From Alistipes putredinis DSM 17216 (lineage in GTDB: Bacteria > Bacteroidota > Bacteroidia > Bacteroidales > Rikenellaceae), in assembly GCF_000154465.1 (NCBI RefSeq), contig NZ_DS499580.1, forward strand, positions 1 through 64,000: a stretch of 64,000 nt of DNA, in the 5' to 3' direction. How positions within the stretch are numbered: the stretch's first letter is position 1; each line of letters opens with the position of its first letter. Positions 43,488 through 52,638 of this stretch are shown here, in pieces. The notes under the pieces were generated by a model. That model was not told the origin of the DNA and made no database searches. It worked only from the letters and a program-made list of their open reading frames with translations. Made by a program: the position numbers and the translations under genes.

Positions 43488-44789
43488 ATGTATTGTTCGA
43501 TCACATTCAAAGGTCGCAAAGACCCCCAGGACCCCAAGATGGTCAAACTGGAAATGATTTTCTACAAGACCGGTTACACCCGCATTCCCCGGGTCGTCAG
43601 TATCACCGGAGCTTACAAATGCTGGAACAATGAAACCCTGAGTTTTGAATCCGCTTCCAGCGAATACCTCAAGAAAAACCAACTGCTGCTTGAACTCAAA
43701 GAGAAGTACATGTCCGTTGCCGAACGGTGGGAAAAGGAATGGCGTAACTTCTCCGTACTGCAATGGGCCGATTGCTTCAAACCCAAAGAAGAGGAAAAGG
43801 CAAAGCAGGAATTGAAAGTGCTGACGGTTCTCAAGCTCATCAACGTCCGAATCGAATACTTCGAGAACCACGAAAAATTCAAGAACGGCAAACTCGTTAA
43901 GAGTGTCGGCACCGCCAGTATGTACAAGCAGTTCCGCACTTCGCTTTCGGCCTTCACCCAGAGGCAGTACAACAAAGACCTGTCTCGCTTTTACTTCACC
44001 GACATTACCCAGAAATTTCTTCTGGAATACATCGTCTATCTGGAGCGGCGCGGCATCGAAAACGGTAATCGTGCCGGCTTGCGCCAGCTCCTTCGCATCT
44101 TCCGTGCATTGGTAAACTACGCCAAGGACGAACTCCACATGTACGGAGCCAACCCCGCAATCTTCGAGGCAGCTACGGAAAAGATGGCGTGGGGACAGTT
44201 CGAGTCCAAAGCCGTCAATCCGAACATCATCCGCCGGATAGAGTTCATGGACCGCAGCCTCTTCTCCGAGCAGGAGTAGCTTTGTCTCGACCTTTTCCTC
44301 TTCAGCTTTTACAGCGGCGGTATGGCCAACGTTGATGTTGTTAACCTGACATGGGACATGATTAACGAAAAGGAAGGCATGATTGTCTATGAGCGTACCA
44401 AATTCCCCAAGCTGGCCAAGCCACTGCTTATCGACCGTCTCATCGTAATTCTGGAAAAATACAGAGGCAAGGGGATCGGCAACTACGTCTTCCCTGTCTA
44501 TACTGAGAAACACGTGACCGACAAACAGAAGATGGGACGCCGTAACAGCTTCTCAACCCTCGTAAGTGAAACATTGGACAAGGTTTGCGAGATTCTGGGA
44601 ATCGACGAGAAAATGACGTGGTACACGGCACGAGACACATTTATTTCCAGCGAACTCGATGCGGGCACTCCGATTACCCATGTTGCAGAAATGGCGGGCA
44701 ACAGCGCCCGAACCATCGAGAAGCACTACTACAAGAATACCAAGCAGAAAGAACTGCGCCAGCGCATGAACGCCCGTTACGGTAGTTAA
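43488..44789 (+). pseudogene. tyrosine recombinase with in-frame amber codon
   Basis: The two open stretches (43488-44279 and 44280-44789) are in one frame with a TAG at 44277-44279 between ...MDRSLFSEQE and LCLDLFLFSFYSGGMANVDV. Without the TAG the protein would be about 433 residues. N-terminal arm and SAM-like core precede the catalytic part, which reads WYTARDTFISSELDAGTPIT, VAEMAGNSARTIEKHYYKNT. In this part the HxxR motif is Y-T-A-R, the usual final His is Asn (GNS), and Tyr is in HYYKN. The first Arg is not at its usual place (YSGGMAN). Such variants are known in some Bacteroidetes integrases. The stop makes it likely inactive. Confidence 0.85.
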
Positions 44790-44818
44790 AGTTATTTATT
44801 GGTTGGGGCTGCATAAAA

Positions 44819-45028
44819 TTATAAACAACTCGCTATTTTTTCGCTTAATTCTGCAATAAAGAACTTAAATTCTTTTTTATGTTTTTTTATAAGAGATTGA
44901 GGAGCTATCGCTTTGTAATCACCTCCGATATGAACTTCATCATCTGGATTTTCAACTATTCTTTTCAAATGTTGAGTTAGATGTCCTATATTGGATATCA
45001 CGTTTATCCGCTCTAAACTTTCTTTCAT
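44819..45028 (-). CDS. small uncharacterised protein
   Basis: 69 residues, MKESLERINVISNIGHLTQH, with a charged C-terminal helix. No family recognised. It is between two integrase-type pseudogenes, and its start adjoins the RhuM remnant on the other strand. It may be a remnant or a chance frame. Confidence 0.3.
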   Translation of the reverse strand: MKESLERINVISNIGHLTQHLKRIVENPDDEVHIGGDYKAIAPQSLIKKHKKEFKFFIAELSEKIASCL

Positions 45029-45040
45029 GGCAGGATATTC

Positions 45041-45330
45041 TTGTTAGTTCGTCAGGAAGGCAATCGTCAGGTGAGACGTAACATTGACCATTACAATCTT
45101 GACATGGTTATCGCCTTGGGCTATCGTGTGCAATCTCAGGTTGCAACCCGTTTTCGCCGTTGGGCGACTCAACGGCTTCATGAATATATCCAAAAGAGAT
45201 TTGCTATGGATGATGAGCGGTTGAAGAAGGGGGTAATCGTTACTTCCGTGAGTTGCTGCAACGTATCAGGGATATTCGTAGTAGTGAACGTAACTTCTGT
45301 CAACAAGTTGCGGACATATATGCTTTTTCA
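45041..45330 (+). pseudogene. RhuM-family remnant, frameshifted at a G run
   Basis: The first frame has LVRQEGNRQVRRNIDHYNLD, MVIALGYRVQSQVATRFRRW, LHEYIQKRFAMDDERLKKG. The second frame (from about 45235) has RYFRELLQRIRDIRSSERNF, CQQVADIYAFS. Joining them needs one more G in AAGGGGG (45228-45234). These are parts of RhuM-type virulence-associated proteins. Both ends are missing; the right end meets the decayed integrase from the other strand at about 45325. Confidence 0.75.
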
Positions 45331-46357
45331 ACCCGCAATCCCGAGCGATACGTTGCAGCGTGCGGTTCATGTTGTCGCAGACCGATGGCACGGGAAAGAC
45401 GAGGTTGTTTTTCGATGTGGGACGGTAGTTTTCGATCAGTTGTTGGGCGATGGGCAGCAGTTTGATATGGAACGGCGTTCCGGTTTTCTGACGGTGCGCG
45501 ATGATTCAGCTGTCCCCGTCGAACGAGGTTTTAATATGATCGAAGGTCAGTTTCTTCATATCTGAATAAGACAAACCGGTGAAACAACAGAATACGAAAA
45601 TATCTCGCACGTTTCCCAACCGCAGATTCGGCATCGGCTTGGCGATCAGCATCTCGATCTCTTTTTTCGTTAGATGTTCTTTCGGCGGTGGCGCAACTTC
45701 TTTCAGTTTATAGTTCTTAAAGGGATTCTTCTCGATCCATTCGTTACGCAGGCAATAGAGTATGAAATTTCGCAGGCAATCCAGAATGTTGATGGCACCG
45801 TTGTGGTGGCAACGGTGGGCGGTCTGCAAAAAGGTATTGAATCCGTCGAGATAGCCATAGGTCACCTCTGTCAACCGAATATCTTCTTTCTTGTACTCCA
45901 AACGTGTATATTCATGGAGGTAGCGGCAAAGACGATAATACTTGTTGGAGGTCAACTGCGTGATTCGTACGCCGACCTCTTTTTGTCGCTTCTCGCAATA
46001 AAGCATCAGCTCGGCCAGCAACATACGAACCTGCTTGCCGGGACTTTTCAGCCGCTCTTTGATTTCGATGGCATTACCCTCGAACCCTTCGGCTTGCAAG
46101 GTACGGTAGATCTCGATGACTTTCGCTCGGAAATCGTCGATGTAGGCATTTACTTCATAGGAGAGTCTGTCTCGCCCTGTCGCTCGTCCTTTGGCGGGAT
46201 CCCACTTATCGACCGCCGTACGACATTGGGTATAAATCTCTTTGGCGATCCCATTGACCGAGATTCTCGCCATGATCGGCGCCGTCCCGTTCTTCATCAC
46301 ACGATCGCGACGCAGGAAGAACGAAACGAAGAAAGTTTTTCTGTTCAGCATTTTCAA
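45320..46357 (-). pseudogene. tyrosine recombinase with in-frame TGA and missing catalytic end
   Basis: The first open part (46357-45506; 283 codons) has an N-terminal arm (MKMLNRKTFFVSFFLRRDRV), a SAM-like core, and HLTKKEIEMLIAKPMPNLRL with FCCFTGLSYSDMKKLTFDHI. An in-frame TGA at 45508-45506 follows, where a Trp (DSWIIAHRQKTGT-type) is expected. Downstream in the same frame is IIAHRQKTGTPFHIKLLPIA and NRTLQRIARDCGLKKH, then homology stops at about 45325. The catalytic HxxR and Tyr are missing. This is a decayed CTn-type integrase. Note that the first half still reads as a clean frame. Confidence 0.85.
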
Positions 46358-46833
46358 TCTGTTTTTTGTGAATCAAATACGATTGAAAAGCTCGGAAAGT
46401 TTTGTGCAAATAAGCGTTATTCAGCGTATTACGCTCATTCAAATCTACCGATAAACATTCAAATCTGCCATGTACACACTTTGGTAGATGGAGAGCGTGC
46501 CTTTTTCGGAACTACCCTGCTTCGGTAAAGATTGCGATCTCTTAATATAAGGTGTTGATAAACAGGTTAAAATACTCTTGTTTGCGGCGAACAGTCCAAA
46601 AAAAGTCCTCTTTCGAGGACTGAAAAGTGCGGATAAAGGTGCTTCCGTACGAATGTAAGCCCGATGTATATCAACGAATTGCGACGGTTTTTCGGCTTCC
46701 GTCCCCGCATCGCCTACTGTCATTTTGCACGGTCTTGCGCCCGCCTGCCCGTTCGCCTGCGCGGCCGCCGTATCTCCTTGCATGACAGTACAAAGATAGC
46801 GATTTCGGGCGAGAAATCCAAATGCCGGAAAAT

Positions 46834-46864
46834 TTTGAGATGCAGGCGGATTTTTCTATATTTG
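46834..46864 (+). promoter_or_regulatory. consensus promoter right before the RhuM-Fic start
   Basis: TTTG (46834-46837), a 19-nt spacer and TATATTTG (46857-46864) match both boxes exactly. The predicted start site falls within a few nt of the ATG at 46870, so the mRNA would be leaderless or nearly so. This also decides the start: an upstream in-frame ATG at 46822 lies inside the promoter. Confidence 0.75.
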
Positions 46865-46869
46865 TTCGT

Positions 46870-47853
46870 ATGGACAGAGGGGAGATCATCATTTACCGGA
46901 CGGCCGACGGCGAGACCCGTCTGGAAGTCCGCATGGAGAGCGACAGCGTATGGTTGACGCAGGCGCAGATTGCGCGATTGTTCGGAGTCGACAGAACGGT
47001 TATTGTCAGACATGTCAACAACATTTATAAGTCGTGCGAATTGGAGCGGGAAGCAACATGTGCAAAAATTGCACATGTTCAGCATGAGGGGCTACGGCAA
47101 GTGCGGCGTATGATTCCATATTATAACCTCGATATGATTTTGTCGATAGGTTATCGTGTCAACTCCAAAAACGCCACGCAGTTCCGCATCTGGGCGAACA
47201 AGGTGCTGAAAGAGTACCTTATAAAGGGGTATGCCGTCAATAACCAAGCGAAAGCCGAGCAGTTGGAGGAGTTGAAAAAGACCGTCCGCCTGCTCTCCCA
47301 TGTCTTGGCTGCGAAGGAGGTTACGAAATCCGAGGCGGTCGGGCTGCTGCGCGTGATTACGGACTACACCTACGGCCTCGATACGCTCGACCGCTACGAT
47401 TATCAGCAGTTGGAGGTATCGGCCACTACGTCTGAGGAGCCGTTCCGCGCGACCTATGAGAATGCGATGGCGGCGTTGCAGGTGTTGCGCGACAAGTTCG
47501 GCGGCAGCGCCCTGTTCGCCCGCGAGAAGGACGAGTCGTTCAAGAGCACGATGGGCGCGATTTACCAGACCTTCGGCGGCCGCGACCTCTACCCGAGCGT
47601 CGAGGAGAAAGCGGCCAACCTGCTCTACCTGACGGTCAAGAACCACTCGTTCAGCGACGGCAACAAACGCATCGCGGCGTTCCTGTTCCTCTGGTTCTTG
47701 GAGAACAACCGCATCCTCTACCGTCCCGACGGCTCGCGTCTCTTGGATAACAACACGTTGGTGGCCCTGACGCTGATGATCGCAGAGAGCCGCACCGAGG
47801 AGAAGGACGTGATGACGAAGGTGGTGGTGAATCTGATCAATAAGAATAATTAG
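46870..47853 (+). CDS. RhuM N-domain fused to Fic/Doc domain
   Basis: 327 residues. Residues about 1-130 form a RhuM-type domain (SDSVWLTQAQIARLFGVDRT with helix-turn-helix features, YYNLDMILSIGYRVNSKNAT, FRIWANKVLKEYLIKGYAVN). The C-terminal part (about 195-325) is a Fic/Doc domain with HSFSDGNKRIAAFLFLWFL, which fits HxFxxGN(K)R, the AMP/phosphate-transferase motif. Such RhuM-Fic proteins occur beside type I restriction systems in Bacteroidetes. Here hsdM follows by 35 nt. Target and antitoxin are not known. No inhibitor motif (S/T-x-x-x-E-G/N) is obvious in the N-terminal part. The first 16 codons of the longer frame are excluded by the promoter. Confidence 0.85.
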   Translation: MDRGEIIIYRTADGETRLEVRMESDSVWLTQAQIARLFGVDRTVIVRHVNNIYKSCELEREATCAKIAHVQHEGLRQVRRMIPYYNLDMILSIGYRVNSKNATQFRIWANKVLKEYLIKGYAVNNQAKAEQLEELKKTVRLLSHVLAAKEVTKSEAVGLLRVITDYTYGLDTLDRYDYQQLEVSATTSEEPFRATYENAMAALQVLRDKFGGSALFAREKDESFKSTMGAIYQTFGGRDLYPSVEEKAANLLYLTVKNHSFSDGNKRIAAFLFLWFLENNRILYRPDGSRLLDNNTLVALTLMIAESRTEEKDVMTKVVVNLINKNN

Positions 47854-47888
47854 AAGGATTTTGTATCTTTACATAAAATTGTTGCATA

Positions 47889-48461
47889 ATGGCAACCATG
47901 AACACGGCCGATATCGGCTTTGAGAGGGAAATATGGAAGGCCGCGGACAAGATGCGCGGCAATATCGACGCATCGGAGTACAAGTCCGTTGTGTTGGGGC
48001 TTATTTTCCTGAAATATATTTCCGATAAGTTCGAAACGAAATACCGGCAGCTTGTCGCCGAGGGCGAAGGATTCGAGGAGGACAAGGACGAATATACGGC
48101 CGAAAATATCTTCTATGTCCCGACCGAAGCCCGCTGGGAGCGGATTGCGGCCGAGGCGCACACGCCCGAAATAGGCCAGGTGATAGACAATGCGATGCGG
48201 GCGATCGAGAAGGAGAATAAGCGATTGAAAGATATTCTCCCGAAGAATTTCGCTCGTCCCGAACTCGACAAGCGCCGGTTGGGCGATGTGGTTGATCTGT
48301 TCACGAATATCCGGATGCACGAACATGGCGACTCGAAAGATATTCTGGGACGCGCCTATGAGTATTGTCTTTCGAAATTTGCCGAGGCGGAAGGGAAACT
48401 CGCCGGCGAATTCTATACGCCCGCCTGTATTGTCAAAACGCTCCTTATGCTTCTACCATAA
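47889..48461 (+). pseudogene. hsdM: truncated type I restriction-modification methylase (HsdM)
   Basis: 190 codons of a methylase that should have about 500. N-terminus FEREIWKAADKMRGNIDASE and YKSVVLGLIFLKYISDKFET, then RVIDN-type AMRAIEKENKRLKDILPKNF and GRAYEYCLSKFAEAEGKLAG, EFYTPACIVKTLL. Homology ends there and the NPPF catalytic motif is missing. It was cut by insertion of the serine recombinase gene, whose end overlaps. hsdS and hsdR are not in view. A truncated HsdM cannot methylate. Confidence 0.9.
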
Positions 48462-49052
48462 AAGTCTTAATAAATCGAGCGAGCGTATTTCTATCCACTT
48501 TACAAATTTTAGCGATTTTGCGTTGTGAAACTTCAGCTTTCAATAGTTCTTGTATGAGAATCCTCTTATCGTGGAGTTTGTACTTCTCTGGAGCACTTTT
48601 TTCCCTTTAGGACGTCCTAATATTACCCCTTCTATTTTCTTTCGTGCTAAGGCTTCTTTTGTTCGTTGGCTAATAAGGTTACGTTCAATCTCTGCTGACA
48701 GTCCAAAAGCAAAAGCCAACACTTTACTTTGAATGTCCTCTCCTAACTTATAGTTGTCTTTGATAGTCCAAACCCTACATTCCTTGCTCATGCAAATATT
48801 CAGAATTTCCATTATCATAAAGAGATTACGACCCAATCTGGACAATTCAGCGCAGATAATCAAATCATCTTTCTGTACCTTATTGAGCAATTTTCCGAGT
48901 TCACGTTTGTTATAGGCTTTTGTTCCACTAATGGTTTCCTCTATCCAACCATCAATTTTTATGTTTTGATTGTCGCAGAAATTCTTGATTTCAAAACGTT
49001 GGTTTTCTACTGTCTGCTTATCACTGCTTACTCTAATGTATCCGTATATCAT
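48445..49052 (-). pseudogene. Mpi-like serine recombinase (DNA invertase) frameshifted at an A6 tract
   Basis: The first frame (49052-48540) starts MIYGYIRVSSDKQTVENQRF with the catalytic Ser (YIRVS), then LIICAELSRLGRNLFMIMEI, and ends GVILGRPKGKKVLQ. The second frame holds the C-terminal helix-turn-helix: LHDKRILIQELLKAEVSQRK and IAKICKVDRNTLARFIKTFM. One more A in AAAAAA (48597-48602) joins them into about 202 residues, the length of B. fragilis Mpi-type global invertases. So this copy is off or decayed. If the tract can slip, the gene is phase variable. It has been inserted into hsdM. Confidence 0.85.
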
Positions 49053-49240
49053 ATGTCTAATTATAAATGTTTATAGATATATAATATGGATAGTTTTTCT
49101 ATAGAAACCTAAGAGAGCGTTGATTTTACATTTAATTCTTTGCCATTTCGTTTTTAATGAACTTTCAATTTCCATTAGTCGTAAAGACCGTGAAAAATGT
49201 TTAGCCCCCACACTCTTACATCAGAAACCGGATAGTTCAA

Positions 49241-49256
49241 TGGGCTTTTGAGCCCC
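49241..49256 (+). other. short hairpin upstream of the decayed IS110 gene
   Basis: ATGGGCTTTTGAGCCC contains a GGGCT/AGCCC hairpin 57 nt upstream of the transposase ATG. It could be part of an IS110 non-coding RNA; support is thin. Confidence 0.3.
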
Positions 49257-49313
49257 CGCATTCGTAATGATGGCTCACGATGTAGTGATGTTGTTTAATT
49301 AAAGTTTCAGACT

Positions 49314-50279
49314 ATGACCTACGTTGGAATCGATGTCAGCAAGGCGACCTTTGTTGTCGCTTATTCGTCCGCCAAGACCGGCAGGACAAAAACATTCAAG
49401 AACCACGGTTAAGGGTGTCCATGAGTTCATCCAAACCATTTCAGTAGCAGAGCACCATTGAGTATTAGAAGCCACAGGCAATTACAGTGCGTTGCTCGTC
49501 TATCTGCTTTCCGAAGCAGGGATAACCGTCAGCCTTGAGAATCCGCTGAAGATAAAGAACTTCGCCCGTGCCATGCTCTCCGTCACCAAGACGGACGAGA
49601 TAGATGCCCGTCTGATAGCCCTGTACGGGGAGAGGATGCAGCCGGATCCTTATAAGCTCCGCAGTGACTCAATCCTCGTACTGAAGCAGAAACGAACGGT
49701 ACTACGCCAGCTAAAGAAGCAACTTGTGGCAACACGCAACCTTAAAGGCTCGATGGAGTTCTTTCTTCTTTTGACCCTGAATGCAAGAAAACCATCGAAA
49801 AGACGATTGCTTTCCTCGAGAAGCAAATCAAGGCAATGGAAGAGAATATCACTTCCTTGGCGTAAGGCGAGTACAGGAAACAGATGGACTTGCTCACCTC
49901 CATCAAAGGCATCGGTGTTACACTGGCAGCCGCGCTTATCGTGGCCACAGGCGGGTTCACCTATTTTGATAATGCCAAGCAACTGACCCGTTATCTGGGC
50001 CTGTCACCTATTTACCAACAGTTCGGTACGTCAGTCAATGTCAAAGGTCACATCAACCAGAACGGGGATTCAAACCTCAGAAGCCAGCTCTATGTGGCGG
50101 CTTTCTCGTCACTCAGGTGTAATGCCGAGTGCAAGGCTTGTTTCGACCGTTTGCGGTCTAACGGCAAGCCAGGCAAGGTGGCGGTCGTTGCTGTCGCCAA
50201 CAAACTTATAAGGCAAGCCTTCGCTGTGGTCACGCAAGGAAAACCGTATGTCGATGGGTTCAAGTCCGAGAAACCGTAA
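49314..50279 (+). pseudogene. decayed IS110-family transposase
   Basis: Starts MTYVGIDVSKATFVVAYSSA (first Asp of the DEDD core) and then breaks by frameshift at about 49410, an in-frame stop near 49460 and another frameshift near 49780-49870. Further pieces are LEATGNYSALLVYLLSEAGI, TKTDEIDARLIALYGERMQP and the C-terminal MDLLTSIKGIGVTLAAALIV with GLSPIYQQFGTSVNVKGHIN. It is a different subgroup from the intact element at 50516. Not functional. Confidence 0.85.
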
Positions 50280-50515
50280 ATACTCATCTGCGGAGGGAAC
50301 GCCATGCGGCAACCTTAGATTTGCAGCATCAAAATATTTATCTTTGAATTGATATTGAAAGGAAAGCAAAAGGAAAACCATCAGCGGCAATAGAAGTCAA
50401 GTCTAAGTCCCTATTCGGTCCTTTTGCTCCTTCCTTGAACTCAAACCCATATAAGAATTTCAGTAAACCTGTTTAAGATTATTAGGTCAAGTTCAGGTCC
50501 TTTCTTTTTTGTTTA
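50280..50515 (+). other. non-coding region upstream of the IS110 transposase, candidate bridge RNA
   Basis: 236 nt between the decayed and the intact IS110 genes without an open frame of note. In IS110-group elements the left non-coding end encodes the bridge RNA that guides the recombinase. The element boundary is not known, so this is a candidate region. I see short inverted stretches but no clear fold. Confidence 0.35.
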
Positions 50516-51541
50516 ATGTTCAAAAACAAAAGTATGAAAGTTTTTTATTTAGGAGTTGATGTGAGTAAGAAAAAATTGGATTTATGTTTAAGGAGTAACG
50601 GTAAGGACATCCTTTATGATGTTATTCCTAATGATCTATCCTCTATTAAATCTTGGTTAACAAGAACGTTTGAGAAATTTTTCCTCTCTGAGGACAGTTT
50701 GGTTGTCTGTGCGGAACATACAGGGCAATATACCTATCCTTTGGTCTGTGCAACAAAAAGTATAGGAGTCTACTTATGTTTGGAAGATGCAGCTAAAATA
50801 AAATATTGTCATGGAATACCTCGTGGCAAAAATGATAAAATAGATGCCTGCCGAATAGCAATGTATGCAGAAAGATATAATGATTGCCTACAACCGTATA
50901 CCGCATCAGAGCTTATAATACAAAAACTCAAAAACTTATCAACAGAACGCAGTATGCTTGTTGCAGATAGGGCTAAATATCAATCCCAGCTAAAAGATCA
51001 GGTAGACTATATGGAACACTCAATATATATTGCTAAATGCAATAGAGTTGAAGGGATTATCAATACATTTACGGATTACATAGCACAAATAGACCTTGAA
51101 ATAAAAGAACTTATAAATCAAGCACCTGTCATTGCTCATCAAATGGATTTACTCATGTCTGTGGATGGAGTTGGGGAACGTGTTGCACTGAAGATGATCA
51201 TGGAAACAGATGCTTTCACTTCTTTTACTGATCCCAGGAAGTTTTGCTGTCATGCAGGAGTTGTTCCGTTCGTCTATGTGTCAGGAAGTAGCCAACGTTC
51301 TAAAAATAGAGTATCTAATAGGGCTGACAAAAGCATCAAGCATTTGCTACATATGGCGGCACTATCTGTTTCACAAGTGAAAAATAGTCCATTGAAGAAA
51401 TATTATGACAGAAAGGTCGAAGAGGGAAAAAATAAGATGTCGGTTCTGAATGCAGTTAGAGCGAAATTAGTTACGATTATGTTCGCTGTAATTAGGGCGG
51501 ATGCTTTTTTTTCGAGAAATTATCAAAATTCGCTTGCGTAA
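50516..51541 (+). mobile_element. intact IS110-family transposase gene
   Basis: 341 codons (MFKNKSMKVFYLGVDVSKKK; an internal ATG at codon 7 is a possible start). The N-terminal RuvC-like DEDD core has LGVDVSKKKLD, VVCAEHTGQYTYPLV, GKNDKIDACRIAMY. The C-terminal domain has LLMSVDGVGERVALKMIMET and VPFVYVSGSSQRSKNRVSNR, where a Ser in VSGSS is the likely nucleophile. IS110 recombinases act without terminal repeats by means of a bridge RNA. The gene is AT-rich and intact, so this copy is likely recent. A hairpin GGGGCTGA/TCAGCCCC lies just after it (51554-51573). Confidence 0.92.
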
Positions 51542-51553
51542 TCCATAAGAATA

Positions 51554-51573
51554 GGGGCTGAGCAGTCAGCCCC
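51554..51573 (+). terminator. hairpin after the IS110 gene
   Basis: GGGGCTGA and TCAGCCCC form an 8-bp stem with a 4-nt loop, 13 nt past the transposase stop. No T run follows; it might belong to the element end or act as terminator. Confidence 0.5.
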
Positions 51574-52404
51574 GACGAGCTTTCCATGCACGACAACTGC
51601 ATAAATATACTAATTATCGTTAACCATATTCAGTTTTCTTATTATAGTCCATTTTTCTTTCCATTTTAAATAGCTTCCTGTCAGAAACTCAAATTATTGA
51701 AATACAGTTCAAAATACTTTCCAAAGGCACTTCCGGCTGGGTGTCGTGGTTTCCGACTCCCCCTCCGGAGCTGTTTGAAGAAGGAGTTCAATATATTTTT
51801 TACCGTTTCTCCGTTATCGCCTTTTTACTTTCCGACCGGTGATGAAAAGTCCTTGTGGGCGCCACCTCTTTCCGGTCCCCGGAAATGCGGTTCAAATATG
51901 AACCTTTAGCAGCAACGTATATCCGGCATCTTCTTCCCGTCGATATGATACGGATTTGGGGGTTCCTTTCAATGCTGTCCATAACCATAACTTCTGATTT
52001 ATACATTAATTCCATGTGATAACCGGGTGTTTGGTCAGGCGGACGTTCCCGGTGGCGGATTGTCGTCCTACGCCGCAAAGAAAAAAAGAGTAAATGTATG
52101 AGGGAATACCTTGTCAGTTATAGTCATATATAGACATAAATAGTCAATGCCGGCAAAAGATATGACAAATGGCAGTCCGGCGAGAGCCCGGGATTCTTCC
52201 CGATATTGCCGGGATTGTGTGTAAAAGTACGACAATCCGTTGATAGCAGTATGAAAAGAGAAAAAAATGATTGAGGAAGGAGGTCGTGAAACCAGCCTCC
52301 GGAAAACAGGATACGGCGGAGATCAGATACCGTGAAAAAAGAAAAAAATCCCCACCGGAGATGAATGAACCGGCAGGGAACGTAACAATAAAGGAACGGG
52401 CCTC
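51574..52404. other. intergenic boundary between IS110 and conjugative element genes
   Basis: 830 nt without a supportable gene. The open frames here have no start context. The element boundary is likely in this stretch, but no attachment repeats can be defined from this window alone. A set of short TATAGTCA-like motifs occurs near 52118-52145 and again near 55457. Confidence 0.5.
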
Positions 52405-52638
52405 TCAACCCTTGATGTAACCGTACTTTTTCAGGTCGTCCATGAAATGCTCCGGCGTGTCGGTCCTCACCGTCACCCCGTGCAGTTCCCTGTACCGCCC
52501 GGAGAAATTCATCATGTACTCCTTATCGGTGCACCCGCTGTCAAACCAGCTGCCCTCACGCAGGAGGCGTACAAACTCGGAAGGGCCGGAGGCGGCAATC
52601 CTGCCGCCATCCGCCAAAATATACATATGCCTGTTCAT
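52405..52638 (-). CDS. small partner gene of the amidoligase
   Basis: 77 residues, MNRHMYILADGGRIAASGPS, then FVRLLREGSWFDSGCTDKEY and DTPEHFMDDLKKYGYIKG. It overlaps the amidoligase stop by 4 nt (ATGA), so both are probably translated together. No family recognised; it could be a substrate, partner or maturation factor for the amidoligase. The single Cys (SGCTDKEY) is notable. Confidence 0.65.
   Translation of the reverse strand: MNRHMYILADGGRIAASGPSEFVRLLREGSWFDSGCTDKEYMMNFSGRYRELHGVTVRTDTPEHFMDDLKKYGYIKG

Noticed and set aside
43362..44513. 383-codon minus-strand frame
   Set aside because: It is antisense to the tyrosine recombinase, which has family motifs on the plus strand.
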